From Gigantopelta aegis (lineage: Eukaryota; Mollusca; Gastropoda; Neomphalida; Peltospiridae), in contig NC_054702.1 in assembly GCF_016097555.1 (NCBI RefSeq), forward strand, positions 62,796,650 to 62,860,649: a stretch of 64,000 nt of DNA, in the 5' to 3' direction. This document shows, piece by piece, positions 47,901 to 58,297 of this stretch; the stretch's first letter is position 1; every line of letters starts with the position of its first letter. Under the pieces are notes generated by a model that was given only the letters and a program-made list of their open reading frames with translations, ran no database searches and was not told where the DNA came from. A program made the translations under genes and the position numbers.

Positions 47901-50900
47901 GTCCCAGGCCCAAATCTCGCCGGCGAAGTGAACATTTTCTTTGCCAAAGTCTGTTCAAGTCACCATGTTATTAGCAGTAGTGAGAAATTGAAGTTAACGT
48001 AACGACACATTATCAGCTACTTAATAATATCACATTTTCAATGAAACATACAATTGTTTTGTTTAAATTAGTAGTATTTTATATCAGAATATTATTATAT
48101 AGAACCAAGTGTATAATTCAGAATTTTTCCGAATGAACGCGGAATATGGTAAAACATGAAATGTCCAAATAAATGTTCACTTCATCTAGTTTTATCAATC
48201 GTCTCCCCTTTCTTTGAGGAAAGGAGAAGTCATTTCTAATTTTTCAATTCTAGATTAGGGCCTGATGTCTGTAAAGTGGATGATTATAACATTTTTCGGA
48301 ACTTTTAAGCTATTTTACGTGAAAAGTTGAGGAGATCATTAGAGACCATTTAATGTTTTTCTACCTCTTTTCCACTTATTGACTGAACTCAAATATGCTT
48401 TTGAAATTAAAAAGTAAATAGAAAATATTCTGTCATTTTAATTATGTTTTCTTTTTTTAACTGAATTGACTGACTAGTAGTACTAGCCATAATGTTGTCA
48501 TAAAGGTAATGTAAATATAATTCAGCACCCACAATGTACTTGTAATAAAGAAGATCTCCAATTTTTATCGCATTTCATAAGCAAATATTACCTGAACAGT
48601 TGGCATGTCACTGTCCACGTCATCTGATCAAGGGAGGTAACTGGCCGACCTTGGAAACTAATGGATATTAGTATCACATAAAACTGCATTCTTGATTTTT
48701 ATTTTTATATTTCTTTTTCTACAGGCAAAGCGTTTACAAGGGGATCCAGATGTTTCATTAGATGTGGAGAAAGATGAGACATATAATAACAGTGACAGTA
48801 AGAGCATGTTGTTGGGTTTTTTATAAACAGTCAAACTTCGATAACTCGATCTTGAAGGGGATGAGGAAATAGTTTGAGTTTCAGGGAATTTGACTTTTTA
48901 AAATTAATATATAAGAGTTCAAATTTGAGTGCAGTTGGATGATTTTGCTTAATATTGTGAGAAGCATGTACTTCACTGCTTACCTCTTAACTCTGAAAAG
49001 TATGCATCCTCAGTTGAAAGGCGAATTAAAATATAACTGTCACCCCACCCTTTTTGTTGGCATTTTACGACGTCTGTGATACATTTATTTTACGTATATT
49101 ATAAAAGTAAGTAAATAACAACACAAAAACGATAACCCATATGAAGGAAGTAAATGATATAATGAATGTTGATGTATTTTGCAGATGTCAAAATATGGTA
49201 GAACGTAACTAACAAATAAAACACTGAATGCCGAATAACACTCAGTACATTTGTTTTTCACACAGTTATTTTAAATTATTTAAATTATTTTAAATAAGAA
49301 AAATCATTAAAAAGCACTAATTTATTTTTTAAAAAGAAGAAGAAAGAGCACAAACAATTATTACAAGTGTGCTTTTTGATGTTAACCAGACTGTCTCTAA
49401 TTATGTATTACGTAGCAAGGGTCTCCGCCATGTACGAACACCCACAGCCAAACACAGGAACAGTTTGTCCCACTTAGTCGGCAATCTATTATTCTGTAAT
49501 CCGCGACAGCCCAGACCACCCGAGACAGGTGCACTTCGTCTGATTGACAATTCATTCATCTTTAAAATACTATCGGCACAGACAGTTTGATCAATTCACA
49601 CGCGTCACGTTTTGGAGGTGTATAAGGCGGGTCCAAAGAATTAGGTCGAGATATTGAGTTTATCGAGTGTTCGAAGTTTGAGTTTTCGAAGGCTGTTATT
49701 ACTAGTTTGTATAGCAATTCGGCCGGGACCGTCACTTCATGTTGAGAAATCAAAACTTTTGAGAGATCACAGGTGGAGTTATCCAAGTTTGATTGTACTT
49801 AGTATATTTTGTGTGTAATTGTATCTTCTGTGTCTGCAAGTTTGATGGCAGGATATATTTGCAGAGTGTGCCAGATGAGATGGGCCTACAAACAGACAGG
49901 ATTTTTTTTTTTAATTAAAAAAATATATGTAATAATAATCACATAAAATCTAGAACTGTGTAAAATTTATTGGGTGGGATGCAGTTTAGTGGAAGTTCTT
50001 TTTCGAGTTGTAATGGATTGCAGGTTCAGTCCACCGTGGTGGACCCATTGTATCAAGGTATTTTCTTCCATCTTGGGACAGGTTGTAGCTCAATGCTAGA
50101 GTACCTGTCTGAGGTGCGAAGAGTTGCAGGATCAATTGTCCTAAATGAACTCATATTTTTCCAGTGCCCATAGTTGGTTATGTACTGTCACGGCAATGTA
50201 ATTAAAATTAGCTCCACTGGTTAATTACTATTACCTGTGGATCTAACAGCACCCCGTTGGAGCTCATGTCCAGTTGACCTTTCATTCGACCAATCAAAAC
50301 CTTACTTGCAAAATCATGCCAATGATTTTAAAAGAATTTGAAAACATTCGGGATTATGTCGTGGGTATAGGAAATGATTCGGGTGAATTACAAAGTATGC
50401 TGGAAACTAATTTTAATATAAAATTTTATATAAAAAAATTTTAAAGCCAAAAAAAAAAATGTGATGGTATAGCCATAAAATCTCTTTATACTAGTATATA
50501 ATCCAGAGTTTATTACTGCACTTTCCCCCATTTTTTAATGTTGAAATAGACCAACAAGTTTGACTATTGCATAAATAGTCTCGCCCGATATTTTTAGAGT
50601 TTGTATGCTCCTAAATAACACTATAAAAGGCGAAGTGTTATTGGTCGATATTTAAATTGTTATTTATAGATGAAATATCACCTGGACATGGGAGTCCACG
50701 CAATGCTGTTAGATCTACTGGTAGACCAGTAGAGTTAATTTTAATTGGATTGCTGTCATGACTACAGATTTTCGAAGCTATCCTAGTGCTATGATATGGT
50801 AAAACCATCATAGGGTATAACGTCACTGTGGTGTGTGTTGTAGTGATGTCATAGCCTACAACAATTTCACAATATTGTAGCATAGAGATAGCCATAAACA

Positions 50901-51133
50901 TTTGGGCCCTGTCCTGCACTGTGATAAAATATTTAAATCTAAATGAACCTCTTTCATTTTCAGCTGGATCTTGGTTAGACGAAGACAATGAAAGAAGTCG
51001 TAAAAAGTTGAAACCTCTCAATTTGCGGCCGACAGTTAGTACAAGCACAATTGACAGTTTTGAAAATGCGTTTCAGCGGCCTCCTGGTCTAAATCATGCA
51101 CATGCACATGGTGATGATTTCTTTGATTCCTGA
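38768..51133 (+). CDS. Gene 2: stathmin-like, N-terminally acylated protein (STMND1-like), 8 coding exons
   Basis: Exons are 38768-38927, 43964-44046, 44696-44779, 46257-46364, 47707-47814, 48725-48797, 50670-50720 and 50964-51133. Phases 1,0,0,0,0,1,1 all agree, giving 837 nt and 278 residues. The start MGCGSS fits N-myristoylation at G2 with palmitoylation at C3. A stathmin-like segment begins about residue 57 ('GIAFEVCLDD', then 'HPPRLKKLE' at 76-84). A long Arg/Lys/Glu-rich helix follows (about 92-187), then an acidic/Ser linker and a C-terminus ending 'HAHAHGDDFFDS'. Vertebrate STMND1 also starts MGCG and has 'PSRLKKLK' before a charged helix, hence the call. Stathmins bind tubulin dimers; membrane-anchored tubulin binding here is inference. 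Another charged coiled-coil membrane-associated protein is the main alternative. Confidence 0.83.
39046..39215 (+). mobile_element. SINE, degraded
   Basis: Head 'GTGGGATGTAGGCCAGTG', core 'ACATCAAAGGCCATGGTATG' and 'GTACATATAAAAGACTCCTT'; tail lost. Confidence 0.6.
39216..40619. other. Gene 2 intron 1, 5' part
   Basis: Includes an h3 head (39800) and a one-sided pogo-like end 'CAGTGAAACCCCACTAAGA' at 40386. No partner end was found. Confidence 0.4.
39800..39915 (+). mobile_element. h3 SINE head
   Basis: 'AGCCTTGGTAGTGTAGTGG' and 'GGTACTGGGTTCACATCCTG' form tRNA-like A and B boxes; only the first 110 bases remain. Confidence 0.65.
40620..41012 (+). repeat. Dispersed 'ttatggcccttgaac' repeat, copy 3 (two units)
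   Basis: Two roughly 150-base units each carry 'TGAAATTTTGTTTATAGCTT'-like and 'TTATGGTCCTTGAACTTAGG' phrases, ending 'GTCAGAATGCTTG'. Confidence 0.65.
41093..41407 (+). mobile_element. SINE, h2 head, A-tail, complete
   Basis: A box 'TAGCTCTGTTGGTTGAGTG', B box 'AGAATCAAACCACC', full core, A-tail 'GTGTCGTTAAACAATAAAAC'. Confidence 0.82.
41559..41884 (+). mobile_element. SINE, h1 head, B-tail, complete
   Basis: The best full copy, 326 bases. A box 'GTAGCCCAGTGGTTCAGC', B box 'GTGTGGGATCAATCCCC'. Target duplication ATACACGATGTC (41547-41558) and ATACAAGATGTC (41885-41896), one mismatch. Confidence 0.87.
42285..42600 (-). mobile_element. SINE, h2 head, A-tail
   Basis: Reverse full-length copy with moderate divergence ('CAAACTCAACTAAATTGTGC' at the head end). 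Confidence 0.75.
42601..43963. other. Gene 2 intron 1, 3' part
   Basis: C-run at 43078; nothing else recognised. Confidence 0.5.
43964..44046 (+). CDS. Gene 2 exon 2 (stathmin-like segment)
   Basis: Acceptor 'ttttattttgtag', donor 'AAG|gtagg', phase 1 in and 0 out. It encodes residues 54-81, including 'FEV' and the conserved-looking 'PPRLK'. Intron 1 before it is about 5 kb and filled with SINEs. Confidence 0.83.
44696..44779 (+). CDS. Gene 2 exon 3
   Basis: Acceptor 'ttatatttcag', donor 'TTG|gtaag', 84 bases, phase 0. It encodes 28 residues continuing 'KLEPLNLPKLTPEML' into the start of the charged helix. Confidence 0.84.
44908..45045 (+). mobile_element. SINE B-tail, 5'-truncated
   Basis: 'GTAGTGGCGACAGTGGGTTT' to '..AAAACATTTCTTTCTTTCTT'. 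It lies in gene 2 intron 3. Confidence 0.72.
45212..45728. mobile_element. Foldback element, copy 1
   Basis: 45212-45372 is a near-perfect palindrome of about 80-base arms centred near 45293, with 'GGTACATAATA' and 'CTATTCCACC' in each arm. The rest to 45728 ends 'GGATGGGAGAA', complementing 'TTCTCCCATCC' at 45372. Homologous to 60687-61150. It lies in gene 2 intron 3. Confidence 0.6.
46257..46364 (+). CDS. Gene 2 exon 4 (charged helix)
   Basis: Acceptor 'cactttttgtag', donor 'AAG|gttgt', 108 bases, phase 0. It encodes 36 residues, more than half K/R/E. Confidence 0.84.
46395..46650 (+). repeat. Dispersed 'ttatggcccttgaac' repeat, copy 4
   Basis: Begins 'TTATGGGACTATAGGTTTTG' with TCTGTCTGTCCATC repeats and ends abruptly at the LINE fragment at 46651. 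Confidence 0.62.
46651..47283 (+). mobile_element. 5'-truncated LINE 3' end (RNase H-like C-terminus) with CATT tail, inside gene 2 intron 4
   Basis: The frame starts 'WVPSHVGIRFNEKADSAA', typical of RNase H ends of I/Nimb LINEs, runs through TAG at 46803, and continues as 'NKLHVIKPVSGKWQSYKQ' to a zinc-like 'CEHCQRTLTVRHILVE'. A frameshift near 47045 precedes the end 'DTDFYSKF'. The 3'UTR ends 'CGTGCTGGGGTGTCATTAAA' followed by CATT repeats. It is a dead 5'-truncated copy, sense to gene 2. Confidence 0.85.
47325..47570 (-). mobile_element. SINE, h1 head, A-tail, internal deletion
   Basis: Tail, core and head readable in reverse; about 50 bases missing between core and head. It abuts the LINE fragment tail. 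Confidence 0.75.
47707..47814 (+). CDS. Gene 2 exon 5 (charged helix)
   Basis: Acceptor 'attaacag', donor 'AAG|gtttc', 108 bases, phase 0, the same length and phase as exon 4. It encodes 'ELKREAKLEEIKERQRLKEE'-type helix. The equal lengths hint at an old exon duplication; that is inference. Confidence 0.83.
47815..48724. other. Gene 2 intron 5
   Basis: No feature seen. Confidence 0.5.
48725..48797 (+). CDS. Gene 2 exon 6
   Basis: Acceptor 'ctttttctacag', donor 'GACA|gtaag', phase 0 in and 1 out. It ends the helix and enters an acidic linker. Confidence 0.8.
48826..49799. mobile_element. Pogo/Tigger-like non-autonomous element
   Basis: Ends 'ACAGTCAAACTTCGATAAC' and the complement of 'ACAATCAAACTTGGATAAC'. 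The 'CAGT..AAACTTCGATAACTC' style is typical of pogo relatives. It lies in gene 2 intron 6. Frames inside are not convincing. Confidence 0.5.
49965..50170 (+). mobile_element. SINE head fragments (two)
   Basis: 'GTGGGATGCAGTTTAGTGG' and then 'TTGTAGCTCAATGCTAGAG' with 'GCAGGATCAATTGTCC': two tRNA-like heads in a row, without cores. Confidence 0.5.
50670..50720 (+). CDS. Gene 2 exon 7 (51-base cassette)
   Basis: Acceptor 'tatttatag', donor 'ACTG|gtaga'. Phase 1 on both sides and exactly 17 codons ('EISPGHGSPRNAVRST' plus flanks), so it could be skipped without a frameshift. It is supported by phase match on both sides and a SP-rich linker composition. Confidence 0.65.
50964..51133 (+). CDS. 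Gene 2 terminal exon
   Basis: Acceptor 'cctctttcattttcag', TGA at 51131-51133. It encodes 56 residues with a KKLKPL basic patch and an H-A-H-A-H, then acidic, end. Confidence 0.82.
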
Positions 51134-51359
51134 TGATATTTTGAATTTAAATATTTTTATTTTAAGCTCATTGCCATAGGAGATGGATACTGTAGCCCAT
51201 CCATATATATATATATGCATGTGTTTGCACATGCAAAAACTGGTCACCATCTTAACTACTCTAACAGACATAAATATAATGTTTAAACATCGAACATCCA
51301 AGTGGTTATGGGATGGGTAACTCAACAATGATTTATTTATTTTTATATGCCCATCTTTA

Positions 51360-52680
51360 TTATGTTGTACTATGGTATGGTGTAGTCCTTCCATTAACTG
51401 TTCTTGTCTGGACCACATCTTGGGTACCAATGAATGCAAGACCATCAAACCTTAAAAGCAGTTGGGATGGGGTTGTGTTGTATACGATTACTAGGTGACT
51501 GTGACCTATTTTTCAGCTTATTACATATTAAGATGAATCTTTATCTGGGGCATATCTTCCTTATCAATGTGTATGGGATCATCAAATCTTGCATGCAAAT
51601 ACAACCTTGGATATCAGTGTCACACACCATTACTAGGTCACTGAGACTTACTTTTCAGGGATTACTGCACAATAAAGGAAATCCCTTGTACAGGCCATAA
51701 TATCTTCCTCGTTAATCCATGCAGGACCACAAACTTTGCACACAGTAACAACTTGGGATGCGGTTATGTTGCATTCCATCACTAGGTCACTAAGACCTAA
51801 TTTTCATGGTTTACTGCATATTAGGAAAAAGGTTTTCTCTCTATATCTTACTAATTCATGAGCAACCATCAAACCATGCATGCAAGAACAACTTAGGATG
51901 GCAGTGTGCTGTGTACCATTACTACAGTATTATTCCTATTTGTAGCGCCCGGGCGCAATGCAAAACACAAAGGGGGCGCGCTAATTAGAATAATAGAACA
52001 CGTTTCGTAATACGTGTGAAAAATCCTCGTATCAAACTGTCAATGCGTCTGGCTCGCTTAGACATCAAAAGCTTTGCGGCCGAGTCACTCCACCAGTGAC
52101 GTTTTCTTGTTGAAATGACGTAGCGTACCGTACATCGTCAGCTGATTTATCAAAATACATGGTACTGTGCACGTAGGCATATAGGGCCTGCGGAGTGTAT
52201 TTGAAAGTGGGGTGGGGAGGGGTGTGTGATTGAGACCCCTCATACTTGCCCACTTCATTTTGTCACCCAGTCTGAATATATTTTAAACGGTGTTACGGTG
52301 TCGGTGTAAATACCTACCGGTATGTTTGTACTTCCGGTTTTGAACAGCGTTAACGGAGTGTCGTGCGTTCATTCTGCGTGGAGATAACAGCGACATACAT
52401 TTGATAAACGACATGTGTGACATACTGTTCGCCCATACTAGTGTTGTAGTGCTTCACCTGTTTGGATTTTATTTGTTTACCGATTATTGTCATTGCAAGT
52501 CGGCAGTTTTACTATTTTACGGGTACCGTTTCATGATACACTTCTCGTGATCATAGGGGGCACTTATATTAGAGGGGGCGCTACAAATAGGAACAATACG
52601 GTAGGTCACTAAGACCTATGTTTCATGGTTGTAGATGATAGATCTTCGTCTTTTACTAGGTCACCCAGATCTGCTTTTCA
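51360..52680 (+). repeat. 145-bp tandem repeat in presumed gene 2 3'UTR
   Basis: The phrase 'TTACTAGGTCACTGAGAC' recurs at about 51489, 51632, 51778 and (after the MITE) 52604, spaced 143-146 bases. Each unit also has 'CATGCAAGAACAACTTGGGA'-like text. Confidence 0.72.
51925..52601. mobile_element. TA-flanked (mariner-type) MITE, 677 bp
   Basis: Ends 'CAGTATTATTCCTATTTGTA' and the complement 'TACAAATAGGAACAATACGG', continuing into GCGCCC. TA at 51923 and 52602. The surrounding 145-bp repeat supplies the empty site. CpG-richer interior, no transposase. Confidence 0.83.
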
Positions 52681-52701
52681 TTGTTCTAAATAACTGACCT
52701 A

Positions 52702-52705
<4 letters not shown>

Positions 52706-52746
<41 letters not shown>
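52706..52746 (+). repeat. TA microsatellite
   Basis: About 20 TA units. Confidence 0.93.
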
Positions 52747-52749
<3 letters not shown>

Positions 52750-54437
52750 ATATAAACATAATTTGTCTAATTAACATTTCATACAAGAACTGTTTCTTCC
52801 CCAATGTCTCTGTGGTACTGGTGCTACAAAACTTTTCCCATTATACGGTAATACAGAACAATAACTTCATTAATCAGACAGCACCTTCTCCAGTGAGTGC
52901 AGTATCATCAGTAGTTGGTCCAAAACAAACTGTTAATCCATCCCATTGCACAAATTTCACATAATTATAATCCAGTGATGCATTTAACACTTTTATTTAT
53001 TTATGTGTGAGCTTCTCTATCTAACTCCTGATGGGCATATCATGTACCTCACCTGTACTCTTACTTTTATCATATTTTTGTAAATTGTACTAGAAATGTT
53101 TCATTTCAAACTACTCTCCGGACCAGAATAATCTTCCCTTTAAGCCATTATGAATGTTTAACAAATTTGGCATATGCAGCTTATGCACTGGGGCATTGAC
53201 GGCATATTTTAACTTGCTTGTTGTCTTATTAGGTATTGAAGGTCATTGTTTTTTATCAATGCACACTTTCAGTCAGTTGTTTTATTCTTTTAACCTTAAC
53301 AGGTTTTGCATCCCTTAATAATGTATTGTAACATTTTAAGTGCTAAAAGTATTTGTGAGGTGCTGTCATACATCACTGTAATGTGAAAATAACTTGACCA
53401 TTATTACCCACAACCTGTGATTTATTACAAATGTTAACTATGATGTAATAGCTTCACAGTCGATATTAATAACATTCAACAAGGTCAGTTACAATGATGT
53501 TAAATGATGTCAATTTCACAAACCACAACTGCTGCAATACAGACTACATCAGAAGTGTGCCATAACATTGTTCAATGTATTGCTATAACCCACGCTATAA
53601 AGATAGCATGGGAAAATATATTTATATTTACAACCGTTTATCGTAAACCATGTGAAAATGTATTTGTCTGTAATGCAGTGATTTGTTTTCGTTTTCATTA
53701 AATACAACTTTGAATGCAAGATGTAATGTTATTTTCACAAACATCAGTCACAAAACAACTAATAGTCTAGACTTAAATCTAGCAGTCTTCTCATTAGACG
53801 CATAATGTTTATGCATAAGATAGCCGGATAACTTTTGTTTTCAGTTTTTTATATTGTGCTAATAGTACATAGACTTTCTACAATTATCTTTATTGTGATT
53901 GAATTTCTAATGTTATTTAGTGTTTAATTAAGTTTAAAAAAAAATATTTATCACCCAAATTTGAAATCTGTAATAAAGTAATCCATTAATAATTATGGCT
54001 ATGACATGACAGAAAATTATAAAAGCTGATGAAATATGGCACAGCCCTGTTTAAAATTACAATCAGATGTGTCTATATATTTTTTTTTTAACATAGACAG
54101 ATTTAATGGAAATAGTTGATTAAAAAACCCAAAGATTCTGGCCCAAGGTGATTCTCCATGCCATCTTCTTAATTTTAACGAGGATTAACAGATGTGTTCA
54201 TACATTTCTTTCACTAGTGATACAGCTATTACTAGAATAGGAACTTTTATGGGGAGTTTTGATCATTATTTAATAGAAGGAATATAATCGACAAATTTTC
54301 TGAAGTTTTAAAAGTACAATAACTTACTGATCTTTAAAGTTGTTTTGCCAGGGTATTTTGTTTTGTTATGTACTCTCATGTTGTGCCTTATAAAGAAAAA
54401 AGTGCACATGATACATGAGAAAATATGCTATTTGTTA

Positions 54438-54476
54438 AATAAACTGCTTTGGTTTTTATAAATTGATATGAATAAA
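54438..54476 (+). terminator. Candidate polyadenylation signals of gene 2
   Basis: Two AATAAA hexamers (54438-54443, 54471-54476) are about 3.3 kb after the stop. Earlier AATAAA hexamers occur at 51671 and 53972, so the real 3'UTR end is uncertain. Confidence 0.25.
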
Positions 54477-55599
54477 CTTCAAATGCAATAATGGATATCA
54501 CCAAAAAGACAAAAGATTGAACATATAATTAAATATAGACATACATACATACATTTGTCCATGAATGTGCCATAATGTTTATTTTTATGTTGTCTTAGTT
54601 ATCATTCATAATGATGTCTTATTTGGTTTAATTTTGAATTGGATAACAAAATTGATTCTGTAATTTTTTAGAGATGAGTTCTTTACTAATAAAGTATTGA
54701 TTGTTCAGATTAATTTAATGACTGTTTTTGTAGAGCAGTATTGTGTTTGTTTCATCTGACATTTATACAAATTAGTATTATGAAGCAGGGTCCAATATGG
54801 TGTAATTAATAAACTCTAAATTTATGTTTCATTCGAACAATTGATATAACATGTATACACAGTGGCGGATCCAGAAAATCCATTTAGGGGGGCCCCATTG
54901 ACATGAGGCGGAATGCCAAGGTAACTTTGGGGGAGGTTTGGAGGGGGATCATAAAAAAACTATCGCAAAATTTATGGGGGACCCAGCAGCTTAGTTTTCT
55001 TTTTGGGTTTTTTGGTGGGAGAGATGCTTTAAGAAATGTTATTAAAGGTTAACTTTATAATAAAATTGTTGAACTGTCTTACAAAATGCCTATGCTAAAC
55101 AGTCCAAACTTTAATCAAAATAAAAACAATGATGACATCATTATTCATACATGTATGTATGCGAGTCATTATCGATAATTTAAAGTATGTATAGGGTTTT
55201 TTTAAATCACAAAATGTCACAATTCAAGGTAGTTAACTCGGTGATACTTTTTCCTTTAGCCACAACCATTTAATGCAGGATTTTCAATAAAAAAAAATGT
55301 TTTTATCGTAATTGAAGTAGCCTCTTAGTTTTGGAAATAAAAGATATGAAATGTCATCTGATATTTGACTACAACTTGGCAAAACATTGTTTTGTCTGGT
55401 TTTAATTTTATTATAAATTAAACCCTTAAATGATTTATCTTTACTTTACAAATTTAAATATTGTGGAATTGTCAAATTCTTATGCTGTTTTACTGTGATA
55501 GTAACATTTACAAATGAACGAAGTCTATAGCCCTGAATAAGACCAGTTAAAACTAATGGATGTCCCATCACTGATGACCTCTTTTATATGTTAAAAGAC

Positions 55600-55765
55600 T
55601 ATTAAACTAGTCTGGGCTAGTTTTAGTGCATTAAAAAATATCCCCTCCAGCTAACTGAAAAATATAGCAGCTTTTTTTATAAATTACCAAATGTTTAACA
55701 TTGAGTAGCTGCAATCCATGTGATCTAGTAGTGCTGCTAAACAAAAGAAACTTTAAAGGGTTTTT
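55600..55765 (+). mobile_element. SINE A-tail, degraded
   Basis: 'AAATTACCAAATGTTTAACA' and 'GTGCTGCTAAACAAAAGAAA' mark an old A-tail. Confidence 0.5.
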
Positions 55766-56000
55766 ATTTTTTCAGTTAATTTTAACTTTCCATCATGTAC
55801 ACATTTTTAGTTTCAAGATTTGTGTTAGATTGTTAAACTGTTAATAGATATTGTTTCAGTCTGTTGTATATAAGGCCAAATTAGCCATTACAGAAATATT
55901 TTAATTTTTTATTAATAAGTTAGGCTGGTTACCACTGGGTTTTAAGGATTATAGACATTTTTGGTTAATTGTGTAACTGTCCGTCCTCCTAAACACATAG

Positions 56001-56076
56001 TCACAAAAACGATAGTGATGAGGAGGATGAATTTACAAGTAGATATAACGTAATAAAGACTAATGAGTTGTTTTGA
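56001..56076 (+). CDS. Candidate acidic terminal exon
   Basis: Pyrimidine-rich acceptor 'tccgtcctcctaaacacatag', then a frame (phase 2) 'HKNDSDEEDEFTSRYN' to TGA at 56074. The composition looks coding, but no exon of gene 2 ends in phase 2, so it would belong to something unseen. Confidence 0.2.
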
Positions 56077-56128
56077 GATCAGTGTAAAAATACACTTAGT
56101 TGCATTGTATACCAAATACAAGACATCT

Positions 56129-56270
56129 GGGCCCGTGATTATAAAATGTTTAGAAATTTGCTAATGACGTCACATGCATACAATTTGTATAGTGTTGTCA
56201 TGACATTAGTGTCAGACTCTATTAGAGGCTCGAGTTTTAGACTCTTGAAAGTTTTATAAGCACCAGGCCT
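56129..56270. mobile_element. MITE 'GTGCTTATAAAA', copy 2
   Basis: Ends 'GGGCCCGTGATTATAAAA' and 'TTTTATAAGCACCAGGCC'. The interior matches copy 1 in reverse orientation, e.g. 'GTCATGACA' and 'ATACAATTTGTAT'. Confidence 0.62.
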
Positions 56271-57600
56271 GGTGTATGAGTATCAGACAGCGAAAAGAGC
56301 TGTTAGAAATCAAACATTTAGCCAAATAAGGGCTATTATACATGTTTGCTCATTCTATTTTTATAATACAATATTAATGAAGTCGAACTGTGATATTAGC
56401 AATATATAAATTGCTTCAATTGCAGTATTATTGAAATTGTGATACATGTATCAAGCAATGATAGTATTTAATTTTTAGTACATGTACATGTACATGTATT
56501 ACAGAAGTCAAGACGTTAATCACACACATTATTTAGAATTGTTAATGTTATATATTTAAACTCCGACTGTGATATTAGGCACAGATAGTATTATAATTAT
56601 AGTCCAAGTTGTGGTATTAGATGCTCTAGCATTCACAATTCAGTCAAGATGTATAGAATTATGTTTACAGTATGTTATTATATTAGTCTTACCTATTATA
56701 GTATTGATGAAACAGGGTCATGACGAAGCATAGCCTTTTTATTTTATATATTGATGTGATGTTTGTGCATTTGTTTATTCATATGATGTGTTATTTATAT
56801 ATATATTTGTCTCACTCTTTGTTCATACATAATGATATTCCATAAGTGTCGGAAGCAGAATGTGGTGGGGGGGGGGGGGGGGCACAGCCCAGGGGTACAG
56901 TGTTGGGGTGCACACACCCCTGAATTCTGAAGTGCCCTTTAAACTCAATGTGTAGCAAATGAATAGTTAATTTTCATGTTCAGTGGAGAACATGTAATAT
57001 CTTGGACAGCTTTATGTTTTGATGGAGGGGAGTATTACCATGTATAATGATATAATGCATGTTAGTGCACTTTTGAATATTGTAGGTGCATTTTTTAAAT
57101 GTAGCACTCCTCCCTGATATTGTAGAAGCCCTTTTTAAGTGGTATACCTCCTCCCTGAAAAAAAATCTGATATAAATCCTTGCACTGCCGCCCCTCTCCC
57201 CCTCTCCCCCCCCCTCCCCTCTGTAGCCTATCATTTGAAAATCATTTTTTCAACTATTCCCACCCCACCCCATTTGCTGTCATCTTCCGATGCCTATGTA
57301 TTTCAGTGTGAAATTTAAATGTAACATATTGGGTGGGTGTGAATATATTTATTTTTGTGATGTTTTGTTGTGGAGGTCTTTTGCCACCTACAGACATAGT
57401 AATGATTTAATTGGCTGTTTATAGCACCTAAATCTATCCAAGATTGTAATCACTAGATGTCAATTAAACCACAGAATAAAAATATCTTAAATTAGTCTGA
57501 TAACAATTACTAATACAGATTCATTATAGTAAAGAAGGAAATTTGTACAGGTCACAAGAATATAAGTTGTAGTTTTGCATCCAAAGTTCAAAACTCATAA
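56271..57600. other. Intergenic
   Basis: G-run at 56865 and a C/T-rich patch at 57186-57222; no gene recognised. Confidence 0.4.
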
Positions 57601-57808
57601 CCTAGGATATATACATGTATAGTATGGATATTTTTACATTTCACTGAATATTTCTATAAGAAGAAAAAAAGACAATTGAAAAGAATCTTTGTTAAACAAA
57701 TTCAAGAAATTGGGACAGCTATTTACATACCTATGGAATGTACACAGGAAGCTATACAGAGCTCGGACATGATGATGGCACTAATGGCAATGATACAAAC
57801 CATCATAG
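57601..57808 (+). CDS. Candidate exon, unknown protein (partial)
   Basis: The frame is open from 57601 to a strong donor 'ATAG|gtaag' at 57809. The true 5' edge is unknown; AGs at 57622, 57660 or 57747 are possible acceptors. It encodes a basic stretch ('KKKKRQLKRIFVKQIQEIG') followed by Met-rich 'SSDMMMALMAMIQTII'. It joins in phase 1 to 58191-58297. Not recognised. Confidence 0.25.
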
Positions 57809-58190
57809 GTAAGGGTCTTTACTGATGGCTGTTTTTTGCTACTAGATAAAAATTATTCCCATTTGTTGAAGGAATAATTTTGTTTTGTTAGTTTTAAAAT
57901 TACTGTAGGCCAGACTAAAATTGCCATACATGTGTATGTGAGCGATTTGCATATGGCAGAAATATTGGTAACAAATTCTCAACTTTGAGCCCTGCATTGG
58001 TCGATTAACTACGCAAAAAGCGACTGACCAAGCTAATTGTCTGACACATAGACCAATCTCCACGACCACTTGCCATGGTTTCAAAGGATGATATACTAGT
58101 AATCTTTTAACTTAATGCTTGTTGTGCAGTACAGTACTTTCGTAAAATAATATTGTATGACTAATGAAAAATTTTCGGATCGGATTTCAG

Positions 58191-58297
58191 ACATGGGCAG
58201 TGGATGCAAATCAGCTTTCATTCTCATGGCCTTACATGACATTGTAACCAATAGAAACAGAAAAATTCCATCCTCTATGATTAAAAAGAAATTTTAG
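58191..58297 (+). CDS. Candidate terminal exon, unknown protein
   Basis: Acceptor 'cggatttcag', phase 1 in, 34 further codons to TAG at 58295 ('DMGSGCKSAFILMALHDIV', then a basic end). It continues the frame of 57601-57808. No database comparison was possible. Confidence 0.25.

Larger units (their letters stand above)
52747..56000. other. Presumed gene 2 3'UTR and intergenic
   Basis: AT-rich. A one-sided transposon end 'CAGTGGCGGATCCAGAAAAT' starts at 54861; its partner is not in the window. Confidence 0.4.

Noticed and set aside
49369..49590. 73-residue open frame
   Set aside because: Lies inside the pogo-like inverted-repeat element and shows no transposase motif.
50638..51048. 136-residue minus-strand open frame
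   Set aside because: Antisense across gene 2 exons 7 and 8, which are supported by splice phase.
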